In this document: piece by piece, positions 18,629 to 29,100 of the stretch
How positions within the stretch are numbered: the stretch's first letter is position 1
Layout of the letters: every line of letters begins with the position of its first letter
Assembly: GCF_021646685.1 (NCBI RefSeq)
Contig: NZ_JAKJHW010000002.1
Location: 372,001 to 436,000, forward strand
Source of the DNA: Pseudalkalibacillus salsuginis
GTDB lineage: Bacteria; Bacillota; Bacilli; Bacillales; Fictibacillaceae
Length of the DNA stretch: 64,000 nt
Direction of reading: 5' to 3'
Made by a program: the position numbers and the translations under genes
Notes under the pieces: model-generated
What the model saw: the letters and a program-made list of their open reading frames with translations, nothing else
Database searches by the model: none
Told to the model about the DNA's origin: nothing

Positions 18629-18709
18629 ATGTATTCCTCCAAAAAGAATAGCTGCCAGGATTAAACATCCAAGTAGTAACTTTCACAGCACACTATTTTA
18701 TAATATAAC

Positions 18710-18750
18710 GATGAATCGTATACCTACTTTATTTAGTTATACGATTCATC
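18710..18750 (-). terminator. Hairpin between binding-protein and GH3 genes (likely attenuator)
   Basis: A perfect 13-base inverted repeat: GATGAATCGTATA at 18710-18722 and TATACGATTCATC at 18738-18750, with a 15-base loop. Only a weak T-rich tail follows in the minus direction, so it may stop some transcripts or protect the 3' end of the transporter message, giving more transporter than glycosidase RNA. Confidence 0.6.
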
Positions 18751-18809
18751 TTCTATTATCATATGAACCTACCATTATACCGGAATGTTAAGAATCTTCA
18801 GTCTAATAA

Positions 18810-20393
18810 TTAGCTGTCTTTCCAACGATCGTAAGCATCTTGATAAACTTGAACATATTGTTCAATATTCATATTTTCAATCGTTTTTACGTATTTATCC
18901 CAGTTAGATAATGGTTCAACCCCAGTGATGAATTTTGCTTCCATTTGTTCTACGTAGGATTGTAAATCCACTTCAATGGTATTTACTGTAGATTGTTCTT
19001 CATTTGTTAAATACATAAGTGGAATTGGAACTTCTGCATAAGGATCAATTTTTGCTTTCGTTTCATCCTCAATAAATTTATCAAATTCTGTTAGTTCCAT
19101 ACCTTCAATTCTAGCCGTTACAGTTGGTGCAGTAATTCCATATGCAGGAGTTAATGTTCCTCGATAATCTTCACTACTATCAAAACCTTCAGGTACCTCT
19201 AAATATTTTCTTGCACCATTTTCACCTTTTTCCCAAAGATATCCTTCAGGTCCATCATTTAAGTATTCACGACCTTCTTTTGAATAAAAATAATCAACCC
19301 ATCGAATCGAAGCTTCTGGATGTTCATTGTTACTTGTGATGGCGAACGCACCTCTATTAATTCCAGGACTACGAGGAAACAATGGCTCATCTGAAACTGA
19401 ACTGGTTAACGGATGAAACATAGGATTGTTTATTGCTTCTTCTTCTGATTCACCAGTAGTAAAAAACGAGAAATAATCTGGGAATAATCCAAGACGGTTT
19501 GCTTGTCCTTTTGCTTTTTTCTGTTCATCAGATTGCGAAAATGTCTCTGAATCTAATAACCCTTCTTCATAAAGTTTATTCATGTAAGTTAAGTATTCTT
19601 TATAGTTTTCTGTAATCGGAGTATACCTGACAGTTCCATCAACCTCATCAATACCCCATTCTTTCAACCCAAAAGCACCGAGTAACCATGGGCGTGTGCT
19701 ATCCATTTTCACATCAATTAATGGAATTTCATCTGCTTCTCCATTCCCATTAGGATCTTCTGTTTTAAAACGCACTAATAAATCATAAAGTTCATCAGTT
19801 GTCTTAGGTAGTTCTTTCACACCCAATGCATCTAGCCATTGACCGTTGAACCACATTGGCCCTCTATACCAACCAGATGTAGGGTGCATATTAATTGCGG
19901 GTAATGAATAGATGTGTCCATCAACTGTTGTAATGGATTTTTTAATTTCAGGGTTTTCTTCAAATATTTTGCGAATATTTGGAGCATGTTCTTCAATAAG
20001 GCCTTCTAAAGGTACCAATACTCCTTGTTTTCCATAATCCACTTCCATACCAGCAGTCAAATTAGATGATCCTGCTGCATAAATAATATCTGCTATATCT
20101 CCACTGGCAAAGGCTAAATTTAATTTTGTCTGAAAATCACTCATTGGTGGAGTGATATATTCAAAATTAATATTTGTCTTCTCTGAATACTCTTTTAAAG
20201 TAGGCATGTCTTTCCATTCTGCCATACCAGTACCAGGTGCCATCATTGTTAAGTTTATTTCTTCATCTACAATCGGAAAGCCCTCTTTATTCACTTCAAC
20301 CTCTTTAGAAGATTCTTTACTTGCCTCTTCTTTTGAAATGCATCCTGTAAGTACTAAAATAACGGTTAAGAGCAGTGTTAGTATTTTTTTCAT
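18810..20393 (-). CDS. CUT1-type sugar-binding lipoprotein (LipO/YtcQ-like)
   Basis: 528 residues from ATG 20393, chosen for the AAGGAG site; a 7-codon extension upstream is unsupported. A lipoprotein signal is present: M-K-K-I-L-T-L-L-L-T-V-I-L-V-L-T-G-C, with the lipidated Cys at residue ~17. The long solute-binding fold (over 500 residues) matches the LipO/YtcQ class that works with the YteP/YtcP-type permeases encoded just upstream. It captures an oligosaccharide outside the cell. Given the downstream enzymes, the cargo is probably a mannose-rich oligosaccharide. A hairpin follows the gene. Confidence 0.9.
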   Translation of the reverse strand: MKKILTLLLTVILVLTGCISKEEASKESSKEVEVNKEGFPIVDEEINLTMMAPGTGMAEWKDMPTLKEYSEKTNINFEYITPPMSDFQTKLNLAFASGDIADIIYAAGSSNLTAGMEVDYGKQGVLVPLEGLIEEHAPNIRKIFEENPEIKKSITTVDGHIYSLPAINMHPTSGWYRGPMWFNGQWLDALGVKELPKTTDELYDLLVRFKTEDPNGNGEADEIPLIDVKMDSTRPWLLGAFGLKEWGIDEVDGTVRYTPITENYKEYLTYMNKLYEEGLLDSETFSQSDEQKKAKGQANRLGLFPDYFSFFTTGESEEEAINNPMFHPLTSSVSDEPLFPRSPGINRGAFAITSNNEHPEASIRWVDYFYSKEGREYLNDGPEGYLWEKGENGARKYLEVPEGFDSSEDYRGTLTPAYGITAPTVTARIEGMELTEFDKFIEDETKAKIDPYAEVPIPLMYLTNEEQSTVNTIEVDLQSYVEQMEAKFITGVEPLSNWDKYVKTIENMNIEQYVQVYQDAYDRWKDS

Positions 20394-20492
20394 CCTGCAT
20401 CTCCTTTTCATTTTTTTTCCCCTTAAATTGACGATTTTATCTTTTTTGAATGATCACCCCCTTTAATTATCAATTTAGTGAAGGCACACTAC

Positions 20493-21398
20493 TTACCCTT
20501 TCAGTGAGCCTATCATCACACCTTTAACAAAGTATCGTTGTAAAAACGGATAGACAATAATAATTGGAAGTGTAGATACAATCATTACACCATACTTAAT
20601 AATCGCGGCAAGCTGTTGCTTACTATGTATCGCCTCAGCCATACTGCCTGTAAGATTCGTGCTTTGTGCTGACATTTCTTGCAATACAAGTATTTCTCTT
20701 AAAACTAATTGAAGCGGAAACATTTCTTTGTCAGATAAGTAGATTAATGCATTAAAATACCCATTCCAATGGCCAACACCATAGAATAACGCCATAACAG
20801 CTATAATTGGTGCTGATAAAGGTAAAATAATTTTAATAAACATTTTAAAATTTGAGGCACCATCAATGATTGCTGCCTCTTCTAATTCTTTTGGTATGGC
20901 AGTTTGGAAAAATACACGAGCAATAACGATATTCCATACTGCAGCTGCATTCGGTAAAACCATCGCCCAAATTGTGTCAATAAGTCCTAAATTTTTTACT
21001 ACTAGGTAAGTTGGAATTAAACCGCCACTAAAGAACATTGTCAGAACAAACATACCCATGAGAAGATTTCTACCAGCAAAATCCTTACGAGACAGTGCGT
21101 AAGCTGCCGGGATCGTAACTGCTAAGTTTATGAATGTCCCTAATGCTGTATAAAAAATTGTATTGAGATACCCCCTCCAAATAGCGCCATTTTCAAAGAT
21201 TAGCTTGTAACCATCAAAAGTAATATCAATAGGATAAAGCCACATTTTCCCCGAGTTTACAGCTGACGGATTACTTATGGATGCACTAATAATATAAATC
21301 AATGGATAGATTACGATCACTAGTGCTCCTGTAAGAAAAATATAAACAAATACCTTAAAAATTTGGTCCGTTTTCGTTTCATGTATCGAAGTATTCAT
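20493..21398 (-). CDS. ABC sugar permease, YtcP/LplC type
   Basis: 301 residues from ATG 21398, eight bases after AGGAGG; the longer frame would overlap the partner permease. Six transmembrane helices and the cytoplasmic EAA loop are visible (E-L-E-E-A-A-I-I-D-G-A-S-N-F-K-M-F, with G and the following I-x-L-P). The C-terminal M-I-G-S-L-K-G is typical of the family. It pairs with the permease encoded 17 bases upstream and the binding lipoprotein downstream. No ATPase gene is in the window; Bacillus CUT1 importers commonly share one ATPase (MsmX). Confidence 0.92.
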   Translation of the reverse strand: MNTSIHETKTDQIFKVFVYIFLTGALVIVIYPLIYIISASISNPSAVNSGKMWLYPIDITFDGYKLIFENGAIWRGYLNTIFYTALGTFINLAVTIPAAYALSRKDFAGRNLLMGMFVLTMFFSGGLIPTYLVVKNLGLIDTIWAMVLPNAAAVWNIVIARVFFQTAIPKELEEAAIIDGASNFKMFIKIILPLSAPIIAVMALFYGVGHWNGYFNALIYLSDKEMFPLQLVLREILVLQEMSAQSTNLTGSMAEAIHSKQQLAAIIKYGVMIVSTLPIIIVYPFLQRYFVKGVMIGSLKG

Positions 21399-21414
21399 CG
21401 TTTTATACCTCCTC

Positions 21415-22413
21415 TTACCATAGACTTGTTTCACTCGTTTTTTTCGCGATTTTGTTTACAACGATTAGGAGAATCGCATTAATAACAGCGTTAAACAAAC
21501 CAACGGCTGACGCAAAACTATACTGTGCGTCTAATAAACCTGCTTTATAAACGAATGTCGCAATTACATTCGAAGACTCAAGATTAAGGGGATTTTGCAA
21601 AAGTAAAATTTTCTCAAAGCTCAGCGCCATAATGCTGCCTACGTTCAAAATTAATAATATAATCATTGCTGGAACAATTGCCGGAATGTTTATATGCCAA
21701 ATACGCTGAAACCGTGTCGCACCATCTACAATTGCAGCCTCATGATGCTGTGGATCAACGCCTGAAAGAGCTGCGAGATAAATAATAGTCCCCCATCCTG
21801 TACTTTGCCATACACCAGATAATACATATACCGTTTTAAACCAATCAGGATCACTCAAAAAAGCAATCGGTCCAAAACCCAAAAATTGAATAGCATGATT
21901 TATTATTCCTGTCGCTGGAGACAAAAATGCTATGATCATCCCAGACATAACAACAACTGAAATAAAATGAGGGGCATATGTCACTGTCTGTACAGTACGC
22001 TTAAAAAAACTGTCTTTTACTTCATTTAATGCCAATGCTAAAATGATCGGCAATGGAAAACCTACAATTAATTCGTAGACGCTAATTCCTAATGTATTCT
22101 TTAATAAATCCCAAAAATAATATGATTGGAAAAATCGGGTGAAATGATCAAATCCTACCCATTCGCTTCCCCATATCCCTAAAGTTGGGTTGAAATTCTT
22201 AAATGCAATTTGCACCCCGTACATAGGAATATAATGAAAAATAAAAAAGTATAAAAATGCTGGTAGGACAAATATGTAAAGCTGCCAGTTTTGTAGAATC
22301 TTTCTTCTCTTCTTCAATTTTCTTGGCTTTTCTTGCTTTAATTTATGATATGTAGAACCTCTATTAATTTCTTCTTCCTTTTGTAATGGGGAAGTTGCCG
22401 TACTTGAACTCAT
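21415..22413 (-). CDS. ABC sugar permease, YteP/LplB type
   Basis: 332 residues; GGAGGGG precedes ATG 22413. A charged ~45-residue cytoplasmic N terminus is followed by six transmembrane helices. The EAA loop is H-E-A-A-I-V-D-G-A-T-R-F-Q-R-I-W-H-I-N-I. It forms the heterodimeric channel with the next gene product. It is the first gene of the transporter-glycosidase operon, directly behind a promoter with a cre-like site at 22482-22541. Confidence 0.92.
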   Translation of the reverse strand: MSSSTATSPLQKEEEINRGSTYHKLKQEKPRKLKKRRKILQNWQLYIFVLPAFLYFFIFHYIPMYGVQIAFKNFNPTLGIWGSEWVGFDHFTRFFQSYYFWDLLKNTLGISVYELIVGFPLPIILALALNEVKDSFFKRTVQTVTYAPHFISVVVMSGMIIAFLSPATGIINHAIQFLGFGPIAFLSDPDWFKTVYVLSGVWQSTGWGTIIYLAALSGVDPQHHEAAIVDGATRFQRIWHINIPAIVPAMIILLILNVGSIMALSFEKILLLQNPLNLESSNVIATFVYKAGLLDAQYSFASAVGLFNAVINAILLIVVNKIAKKTSETSLW

Positions 22414-22481
22414 TGAATGACCCCTCCTTCTATTTTTCTTTGAAACTACCTTTATGTTAGTGTTTTTTTGAAAATGTAATC

Positions 22482-22541
22482 AATATGTCGTTTTTATTAA
22501 ACATTGTCAACTCTATAACTACACTACTGTATCCGCTTACA
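22482..22541 (-). promoter_or_regulatory. Promoter and cre-like site of the mannoside transporter operon
   Basis: Read on the minus strand: TTGACA (22505-22510), 17 bases, CATATT (22482-22487). Upstream, at 22528-22541, lies TGTAAGCGGATACA, a 13/14 match to the cre consensus. The cre lies 17 bases before the -35, a position compatible with CcpA control but not the usual overlap for simple repression. Confidence 0.6.
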
Positions 22542-22750
22542 TTCATAGACTTCTCAACGCTGGATATATGTAATAATTGTTTTACTATGTAACCCTTTAC
22601 AATTTATTAGAATGGCTTTATAGCGGTGCTTAAAGAGTTAAAAAGAATAATATAGCAAAGCTTCCACCTGTAGTATTTGCTTATGGTTAATCGGCGATAC
22701 TCCTTTGTCTGAATAGTTTAAACAGATGCAAAAATAACCTAAACTTAAAA
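22542..22750. other. Spacer between transporter promoter and regulator terminator
   Basis: No gene or clear element was seen in this AT-rich stretch, which forms part of a 381-base gap between the permease and AraC regulator genes. Confidence 0.5.
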
Positions 22751-22778
22751 AAGCTATGATTTATAAAAATCACAGCTT
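22751..22778 (-). terminator. Intrinsic terminator of the AraC-type regulator gene
   Basis: Arms AAGCTATGATTT and AAATCACAGCTT pair with one mismatch, and a run of six T follows on the minus strand. It lies 17 bases past the regulator's stop codon. Confidence 0.82.
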
Positions 22779-22794
22779 AAGTAAAATGATTATG

Positions 22795-25062
22795 TTACTT
22801 GTTTAAATTACGATATTGTCCAGGTGTTACACCTACTAGTTTCTTAAACTTACGGGTGAAATTCGCAACATCCAAATATCCTACTTGAACGACGATATCT
22901 TTGATTGCCTTATCAGTTTCCTTTAACTGCCTCTTTACATCTTCCATACGGAGATCCTGTAAATATTGCGAAAATGTGACACCTGTTTGTCCTTTTATAA
23001 AGCGGCTAACATAAGATACCGATAGTTGAAATTTAATCGCTAAACTTTCCAAAGATAGTTCATACTTATTGTAGTTTTGTCTGATATACTCCAAAATTTC
23101 ATTTTTCAGTTTATCATTATGGCTTTCTTTCTTATCCTCAACCTCTTTACATATTATTAATACTAACGTTTCGAGTTGTGTGTGCAATCGTTCAATTGAA
23201 TGAAAATCTACTATGCTATTAAAATCCTGAATATAATTACTCATTCCAATTTCAGAGGTTGTTTTCACTATCGTATTGATAATATCAAAGCAAATACATT
23301 TTATTGTCTGGATAGACAAATCTTTCTCAGCCAGATTTGTAAACATGTTGCGTAATGTTTCAGCAGCAACAACATGATCCCCTTGTTTTAAACTTTGGAC
23401 AAGCTTTATTTGTTCTTCTTTCGGATATCCAAGTGACTGTTCAGGCTGTATCACGATTTCCTCAAAATAGATCATACTTCCTTGTGGTTTCGTAAATTTA
23501 TATTCCAATGTTGTAAGAGCTTCAATATATGATCGGTTTATCCGGTCTTTTTCATGATAAAGCCCACCTACCCCAATGGTAGAATCCAAATGACAATTTT
23601 TTTTAATATACTGCTGAATTAACGGGACAAGCTTTTGACGCTCTTTGTTAGCATTTTTACCTATTCGATCCATACTTACAATTAAGGCTATTGCATCATT
23701 ATATATCAAATCCACACCATGTGCTGAAGCGTTTTTCAGCGTAATATTCGATAGGATGTTAAAAACCTTTTCCCGTTCTTCTAAATTATCCTCCATAAAT
23801 GTACCTTTTTCAAAATAAATAATCGCCACAAAGTAGTGCCCATCCTTCATTTGAATATTTAACGTATGCAGTAATGAATTTATTTCTTTTCCATCGCTTA
23901 AATCACCTTTTAATAGTTTCACTAAAAATTGATCTCTTACAAAAGGCTTTTGCATATACATTGTTTCATTCAAAATTTGATGGTCTTCAAACACATGAGT
24001 AATCGTTTTCCGAATGGTCTCTAGTTCATTTCCGCCTTCCAGATCAACAGTTTCCTTTCCCTTACTGTTTGTTATTTCAAACAGATTTTGAATCGGCTTG
24101 TATTGATTTTTCCCAAGGAATACCGCCAATACAAAGCCAACAATTAAAAGAACAATTAATACCGCAATAATTAATATTGTTGTATTATCTAACCGTTTAA
24201 AAAATTGATCGGCATCCATCAACGTTATAAATTTCATGCCACTTAACTTCGATTCAACAGACACAAGTGAATAATCTTTTCCATTTAATTCAACATTATC
24301 GACCCCGTAATGATCAATAGAAAGAGAAGTTAATTGTTCTGTACCAATTGATTCATCATTAATGGCAGATGCAATAACCTGATTATTTTCATCGACTATA
24401 TATACATTGCCTTCAGATTCACCTAGTATGTTTTGAATCAGATCTGTGATCGTGGATTCCTCTATAAAATACATTACTGTACCATAAGGATTGAGATTAT
24501 TTGGAGATATCGGAAATAAATAAGCAATCATATTCTTATATTTATCATTGTTTTCATTTTTAATAACTACATTCTTAACAGGCTTAATAAATGGTGTTTT
24601 CGTATACAAATCACTAATGAGATCCTCTTTTTGCCATTCACCAAACCGGTATTTTTTTTGCATTAAGGCGTCTATAGTATACGAACCACTGGTAGAATAT
24701 ATTGTCTCATCATCATGATAATAGACAAATAGTTCCTCAATGATCGAACTGTTTGCTTTATATTTCTTTAATTCCTCAATTGCTTCTCCACTGTAATAGC
24801 CATGACTGATCATATAAGGCGTCAGTCTTGGATCATAGGAGATTCTTGCTGCTAGTGTTGCTAATTCTTTCATACGTTCATTTGTCAGATTTTCTACCTG
24901 TTCTAATTTATTTATGTTTGAATGTTCAATTTCCTTCCGAAGGCTGGATACAGAATGATAATAAATAATAGTGCTCATTATAAGAAAAGGAACAAGAAAA
25001 ACAAGTAGATAGGAGACGATATATTTATATAATAGTCGAGATTTAATCCTATTACGCAACAC
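22795..25062 (-). CDS. Membrane-anchored AraC-family regulator (YesS/YtdP-like)
   Basis: About 755 residues. A transmembrane helix near the N terminus (Y-I-V-S-Y-L-L-V-F-L-V-P-F-L-I-M-S) and a second near residue 300 enclose an extracellular Cache-type sensing domain. The C-terminal ~100 residues form an AraC HTH pair (L-S-L-E-S-L-A-I-K-F-Q-L-S-V-S-Y-V-S-R-F and V-G-Y-L-D-V-A-N-F-T-R-K-F-K). Such one-protein receptors sense sugars outside and switch nearby operons on. The start is uncertain among TTG 25083, GTG 25062 and TTG 25059; the purine-rich run before 25062 favours the latter two. It directly follows a DUF624 gene and precedes the transporter operon it probably controls. Confidence 0.9.
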   Translation of the reverse strand: MLRNRIKSRLLYKYIVSYLLVFLVPFLIMSTIIYYHSVSSLRKEIEHSNINKLEQVENLTNERMKELATLAARISYDPRLTPYMISHGYYSGEAIEELKKYKANSSIIEELFVYYHDDETIYSTSGSYTIDALMQKKYRFGEWQKEDLISDLYTKTPFIKPVKNVVIKNENNDKYKNMIAYLFPISPNNLNPYGTVMYFIEESTITDLIQNILGESEGNVYIVDENNQVIASAINDESIGTEQLTSLSIDHYGVDNVELNGKDYSLVSVESKLSGMKFITLMDADQFFKRLDNTTILIIAVLIVLLIVGFVLAVFLGKNQYKPIQNLFEITNSKGKETVDLEGGNELETIRKTITHVFEDHQILNETMYMQKPFVRDQFLVKLLKGDLSDGKEINSLLHTLNIQMKDGHYFVAIIYFEKGTFMEDNLEEREKVFNILSNITLKNASAHGVDLIYNDAIALIVSMDRIGKNANKERQKLVPLIQQYIKKNCHLDSTIGVGGLYHEKDRINRSYIEALTTLEYKFTKPQGSMIYFEEIVIQPEQSLGYPKEEQIKLVQSLKQGDHVVAAETLRNMFTNLAEKDLSIQTIKCICFDIINTIVKTTSEIGMSNYIQDFNSIVDFHSIERLHTQLETLVLIICKEVEDKKESHNDKLKNEILEYIRQNYNKYELSLESLAIKFQLSVSYVSRFIKGQTGVTFSQYLQDLRMEDVKRQLKETDKAIKDIVVQVGYLDVANFTRKFKKLVGVTPGQYRNLNK

Positions 25063-25086
25063 ACTCCCACCCCTAATCCTCAATAT

Positions 25087-25707
25087 TTAGGTTAATCTCT
25101 TTTCCTCTATTTGAACACATGCTCGAAACGCAAACCATGCAAGCGGATAAGCAATAATGGAGGATCCTGCAAAAAACAGAAGAATAGGTAGAAATTTCAA
25201 TAGATAAAATAGAAGAAAGATACAAATGATCATTGCAATTGTTTCCAGCGGACGAGCTAGCGCAACTAAAAACGATTGTTTAAAATACAAGAAAAATTTG
25301 AGTTCATAGCGTACAAATACCGGAAATAAATACAAGGCTGTTAGAAAATATAGGAATATAATTATTATTAAAAAGAGATGAACATAAAATGATTGGATGT
25401 ATTTTTGTGAAATGTTTATATCAATATATAAAAATATCCCTATACCAATCAAAATAAAACCCAATCTATTTGATTTAATAAATTGAGTTTTATATACAGA
25501 ATAGAAATACTTAAATATTGGAATATCAAAGTCTTCTTCAAACCACTTATGTATGACTGAGAATAGTGCAGCTGTTGCTGGCGATATTCCGAATACTCCC
25601 AGGCCCAGCAATGTAAACAGCACCCAAAGAAAGTGAAGATACATTACCTTAGACAACCAATTCCCCGCATCATACACCCATTTAAATAGACCATTTATAA
25701 TTATCAT
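25087..25707 (-). CDS. DUF624 (YesL-like) membrane protein
   Basis: 206 residues from ATG 25707 (GGGGGC five bases upstream); the 31-codon extension lacks support. Five predicted membrane helices and the YesL-like stretch F-G-I-S-P-A-T-A-A-L-F-S-V are visible. DUF624 proteins are found almost always next to CUT1 sugar transporters and YesS/YesMN-type sensors in Bacilli, and their role is unknown. It sits immediately before the AraC-type receptor gene, which starts near its stop codon, so the two are co-transcribed. Confidence 0.83.
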   Translation of the reverse strand: MIIINGLFKWVYDAGNWLSKVMYLHFLWVLFTLLGLGVFGISPATAALFSVIHKWFEEDFDIPIFKYFYSVYKTQFIKSNRLGFILIGIGIFLYIDINISQKYIQSFYVHLFLIIIIFLYFLTALYLFPVFVRYELKFFLYFKQSFLVALARPLETIAMIICIFLLFYLLKFLPILLFFAGSSIIAYPLAWFAFRACVQIEEKRLT

Positions 25708-26181
25708 TTCAGCCCCCGAACCGAAAATAATTCCATTTTTTTCTATAACGAAAGACAATAGTAGGGTAAAAGAAACCGACTTGTTTGCAGATTTCTTCAA
25801 ATATTATTTTTAAGCTATATACACAACCAACATATCGATGCTTGGTATGGTCACCTAAAAGATGAACTTCACCTCGAAGGATTTATTTTCAAGCCATCCC
25901 TTTTGATTCATTAACCGTATCGCATCATTCTAAAAGCATCTGGGTCTAAGTTTAGAGATGGCATTTCTAAGTACAATTTGAGTTCGTACCCAGCGGAGTG
26001 GACTGGAGAACCGAGACAAGCCCTCAAATAACTGTGATTTTGTTATTTCGTCAGAATATTTTGAAGGTTCATCACAAAATGAATTTGACTACCCCTTTAA
26101 TCCGGGATTCTATGATTTATTGTAGCATAAATTTGGTTTTTGTTGTGCTTTTTGTCTGATTATTGTGACAAATAAATCTTC
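25708..26181. other. Intergenic stretch, possible decayed transposase scrap
   Basis: A plus-strand frame around 25830-25920 reads H-I-D-A-W-Y-G-H-L-K-D-E-L-H-L-E-G and then stops; the G-H-L-K-D-E-L part recalls the end of IS3-type transposases. No inverted repeats or further matching sequence were seen, so this is weak. The rest holds no recognisable gene or strong terminator. Confidence 0.25.
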
Positions 26182-29100
26182 TCAGGAAATAATCTCAACC
26201 TCATTAGGACGGTAAACGGAAGTGATATTCCCTTTTTTATCTGTGGCAAACATAACCGTTCTTTCAGCCTCTAGCAGAAATGAATAGGTTCGATTTGATT
26301 CAGGATCCTTAATTTTAACCGGCATATCTCCAGAAAATTCGGACACAAAAATAAATAAAGAACCATTCTCAAAAGAGAGTTTTCTCCCGTAATTGCCAGG
26401 TATATCACCTTTTTGCCAATCAAGTTGAACTCGAACTCCTGCTTTTTGGATTACATATTTGTATAAAGCTATTATCGGCTCACTTCTATCGTTTAGTTCT
26501 ATAGGTAAAGGACACCAGATAATTTCACCTTTTCCATATGAAATTTCCTTTACCGCCGTTGAATTTTGCTCTGATCTCAAAACCTCTTTCATCGTTTCAG
26601 CAATACGTTCTCCGCCAAATGAAACTGGATAATGCTCACCATTCATTTCAAGCATTTCCTCACGAAGGATATTTTCAATGCTGGTTGAGCCGATGATGTC
26701 AGCCATTCGTTTTGTATCGTGCCAATATTCATCTAAGTTTATAGAGCCTGTAAATAATAGTGTTATTCCTAGTTCTTTTATGACTTCCAAAATTCTAGTA
26801 AGTGCACGGCTACTAAAATTGTGCGGACTTGGAACCACAACCAATTTTGGAAGTTCGTTTTTTAATTCGTCAAGATGATATTCACTTAATGCACGAAACG
26901 GTATATTCATCTCATAAGCCAATGTTCTCGTAAGCTTCATTGTTGCATCTAAGGCTAGCCTGCGGTTTGAGAAATCATTTGAATATGGGAATATAACGAC
27001 TATTTCTTCCAGTTCCCGGCCTTTGAATAAATCACGTGTATCTTTAATAAACGTACCAAAATCATAAGAAACATTTGTTTCAGGCTTTTCAGTACCATCA
27101 GCGCGTATTGCTCCGATATTTGATTCATTAATATTATTCATAAAGTAATTTGTGTTCCAGAGCCATTGTACAGCACCAGCTCCACCTGTCGAAAAGGAAT
27201 AAGCATATTTTCTTTCGAGAATGTTACGTAATTCCTCTTCACTCCTTTTAGCTTGATTATTTGGATTTTCTACATACATAATTCCAGTTTCCTGGATCAG
27301 GTTTGGCTTAGCAGGCGTTTTCGTAAAAATCCCATCCCAGATTAATTGATCGAGCAGCCACCATGTATGGTTGGTTGTATAATCAACCGCATCACAGTAA
27401 AAGAACGGTGAAGTCCGTTGTGAGCCAAGCGCTTCATCCTGTCCAACCGTAACAAGTTGATTTGGTGCTAACCGCTTAATGGTTTCTGTAAGCTCTTTTG
27501 CCCACATGTTATGCATGTCCATCGTATACAACGTATAATCTAGCCATTTTAAGCCTTTTTTCCCAAAAAGCATATCTTTAATTCCAAAGTTGATCTCACT
27601 CGGCTCAGGTGGTTCAATCGCATCAAAAAATGGCATTTCCTGTTCTGTCATGTTCCATTTTTCCTGAAGTTCCCGAATAGAGCTATGACGTTTCTTAAGC
27701 CATTCTCTATATGATTTACGATCATACCTATCATGAAGTGTTCTAGGGCCAGAGAACGTACGACTCGGATCAAATAATGAAGGCTCATTGATTAGATCCC
27801 AATTAATATTTGTCGTTTCAGTATGTCTTGAAACGATTGCTGTAATAAAACGTTTTTGCGCCTCAACACTTCGCGGATCAAGATATGGGTTTTCTCCTTC
27901 CCATGTTTCCGGTGTAAAGGAAAAGAAATTAAACGTTACTTCAAGATCGTGTTTTTTCGCACATAGGATAAAAGCATCAATAGAACGCAGCACATTTTCA
28001 TCAACGTGACCATCAACAAACATCATGTTACGCCATGCAGTCCAGATTCCTGTACGAATATAATTTATACCAGCACGCTTCATTTGTGCCATATCCTGAT
28101 CCCAAACATAAGGGTTAGGTAAGAAAAGAAAATAACGGGCAACATCTGATGTCATATACGTCATTCCAACGATTGGCATCGGGCGCCCATCCTTTTGGAA
28201 ATAGTCCCGATCACATGTTAATGGATCACCTAATGTTAAAAGCTTACTATCCATTCCCCAGAAACCTTGGTGAAGAATTCGTGTTTCACCATTGCTTGAT
28301 ACAGCATCGCATGTTAAATTATACAATCCTGGCATAATATCTATTGGGATAATAAAAGAAAGGGTATTCAATTGCTGAGAAGCTTTTACGACTTCTGTTC
28401 TAGAAAAGACTACATCTTTATTTTTTGTGACAGTGAAAGTCAATGTCCATTCTGTTGTCTCGCTTTTAAACGACTGTAATTGATAGGTTGCTTTTGGACG
28501 TTCCCCTTCATCATACGTGGCATAGTTTGTTTTCAACCACATTTCAGTTACACCATTTACAACAAACAAAGCCAATTCCTGTATAGCTTGTGCACCCTTT
28601 TCTGTCCAAAATCGTTCATTGACCTCCTGATTAATGAAGAGCCAGCGACCTCCTGTGAATGTCCCTTTCATATTTTCAATTAATACACTAGGAGCAGCTA
28701 CTTCACGCCCGCTTTTCGAAATACCTTTAAGCAAAGGATATATACGTGCATCCATCGGACCTACTGAACCCATTTCGGCCTCAATTGCACTGGACTTTGT
28801 CACATGTAGTACAAAATTGCACGTATCCGCAATTGTAAATAGATTTTCTTTACCTGAAAACACAGGAATATCCTCATTATGATGCAAAGAAGCGATCGGA
28901 TCAGAGCTAACATGCAGAGCCTCATGAATATTTAATTGCTGATGGTAGGCCGTTTGTACACGCTCCTTTTCCCAATTGCCATTCGTCATATAACATGGAT
29001 TTCGAAACGGAATACCACCAATATGTACGAATCCTCTACCGCTTTTAAGATGACTATATATTGCTCGCCAAGCACTTTTTGGAAAATAAGAACCATGCAT

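Noticed and set aside
25801-25920. IS3-type transposase remnant
   Set aside because: A single short G-H-L-K-D-E-L resemblance with no inverted repeats, no target duplication and no further matching segments is too weak to call.
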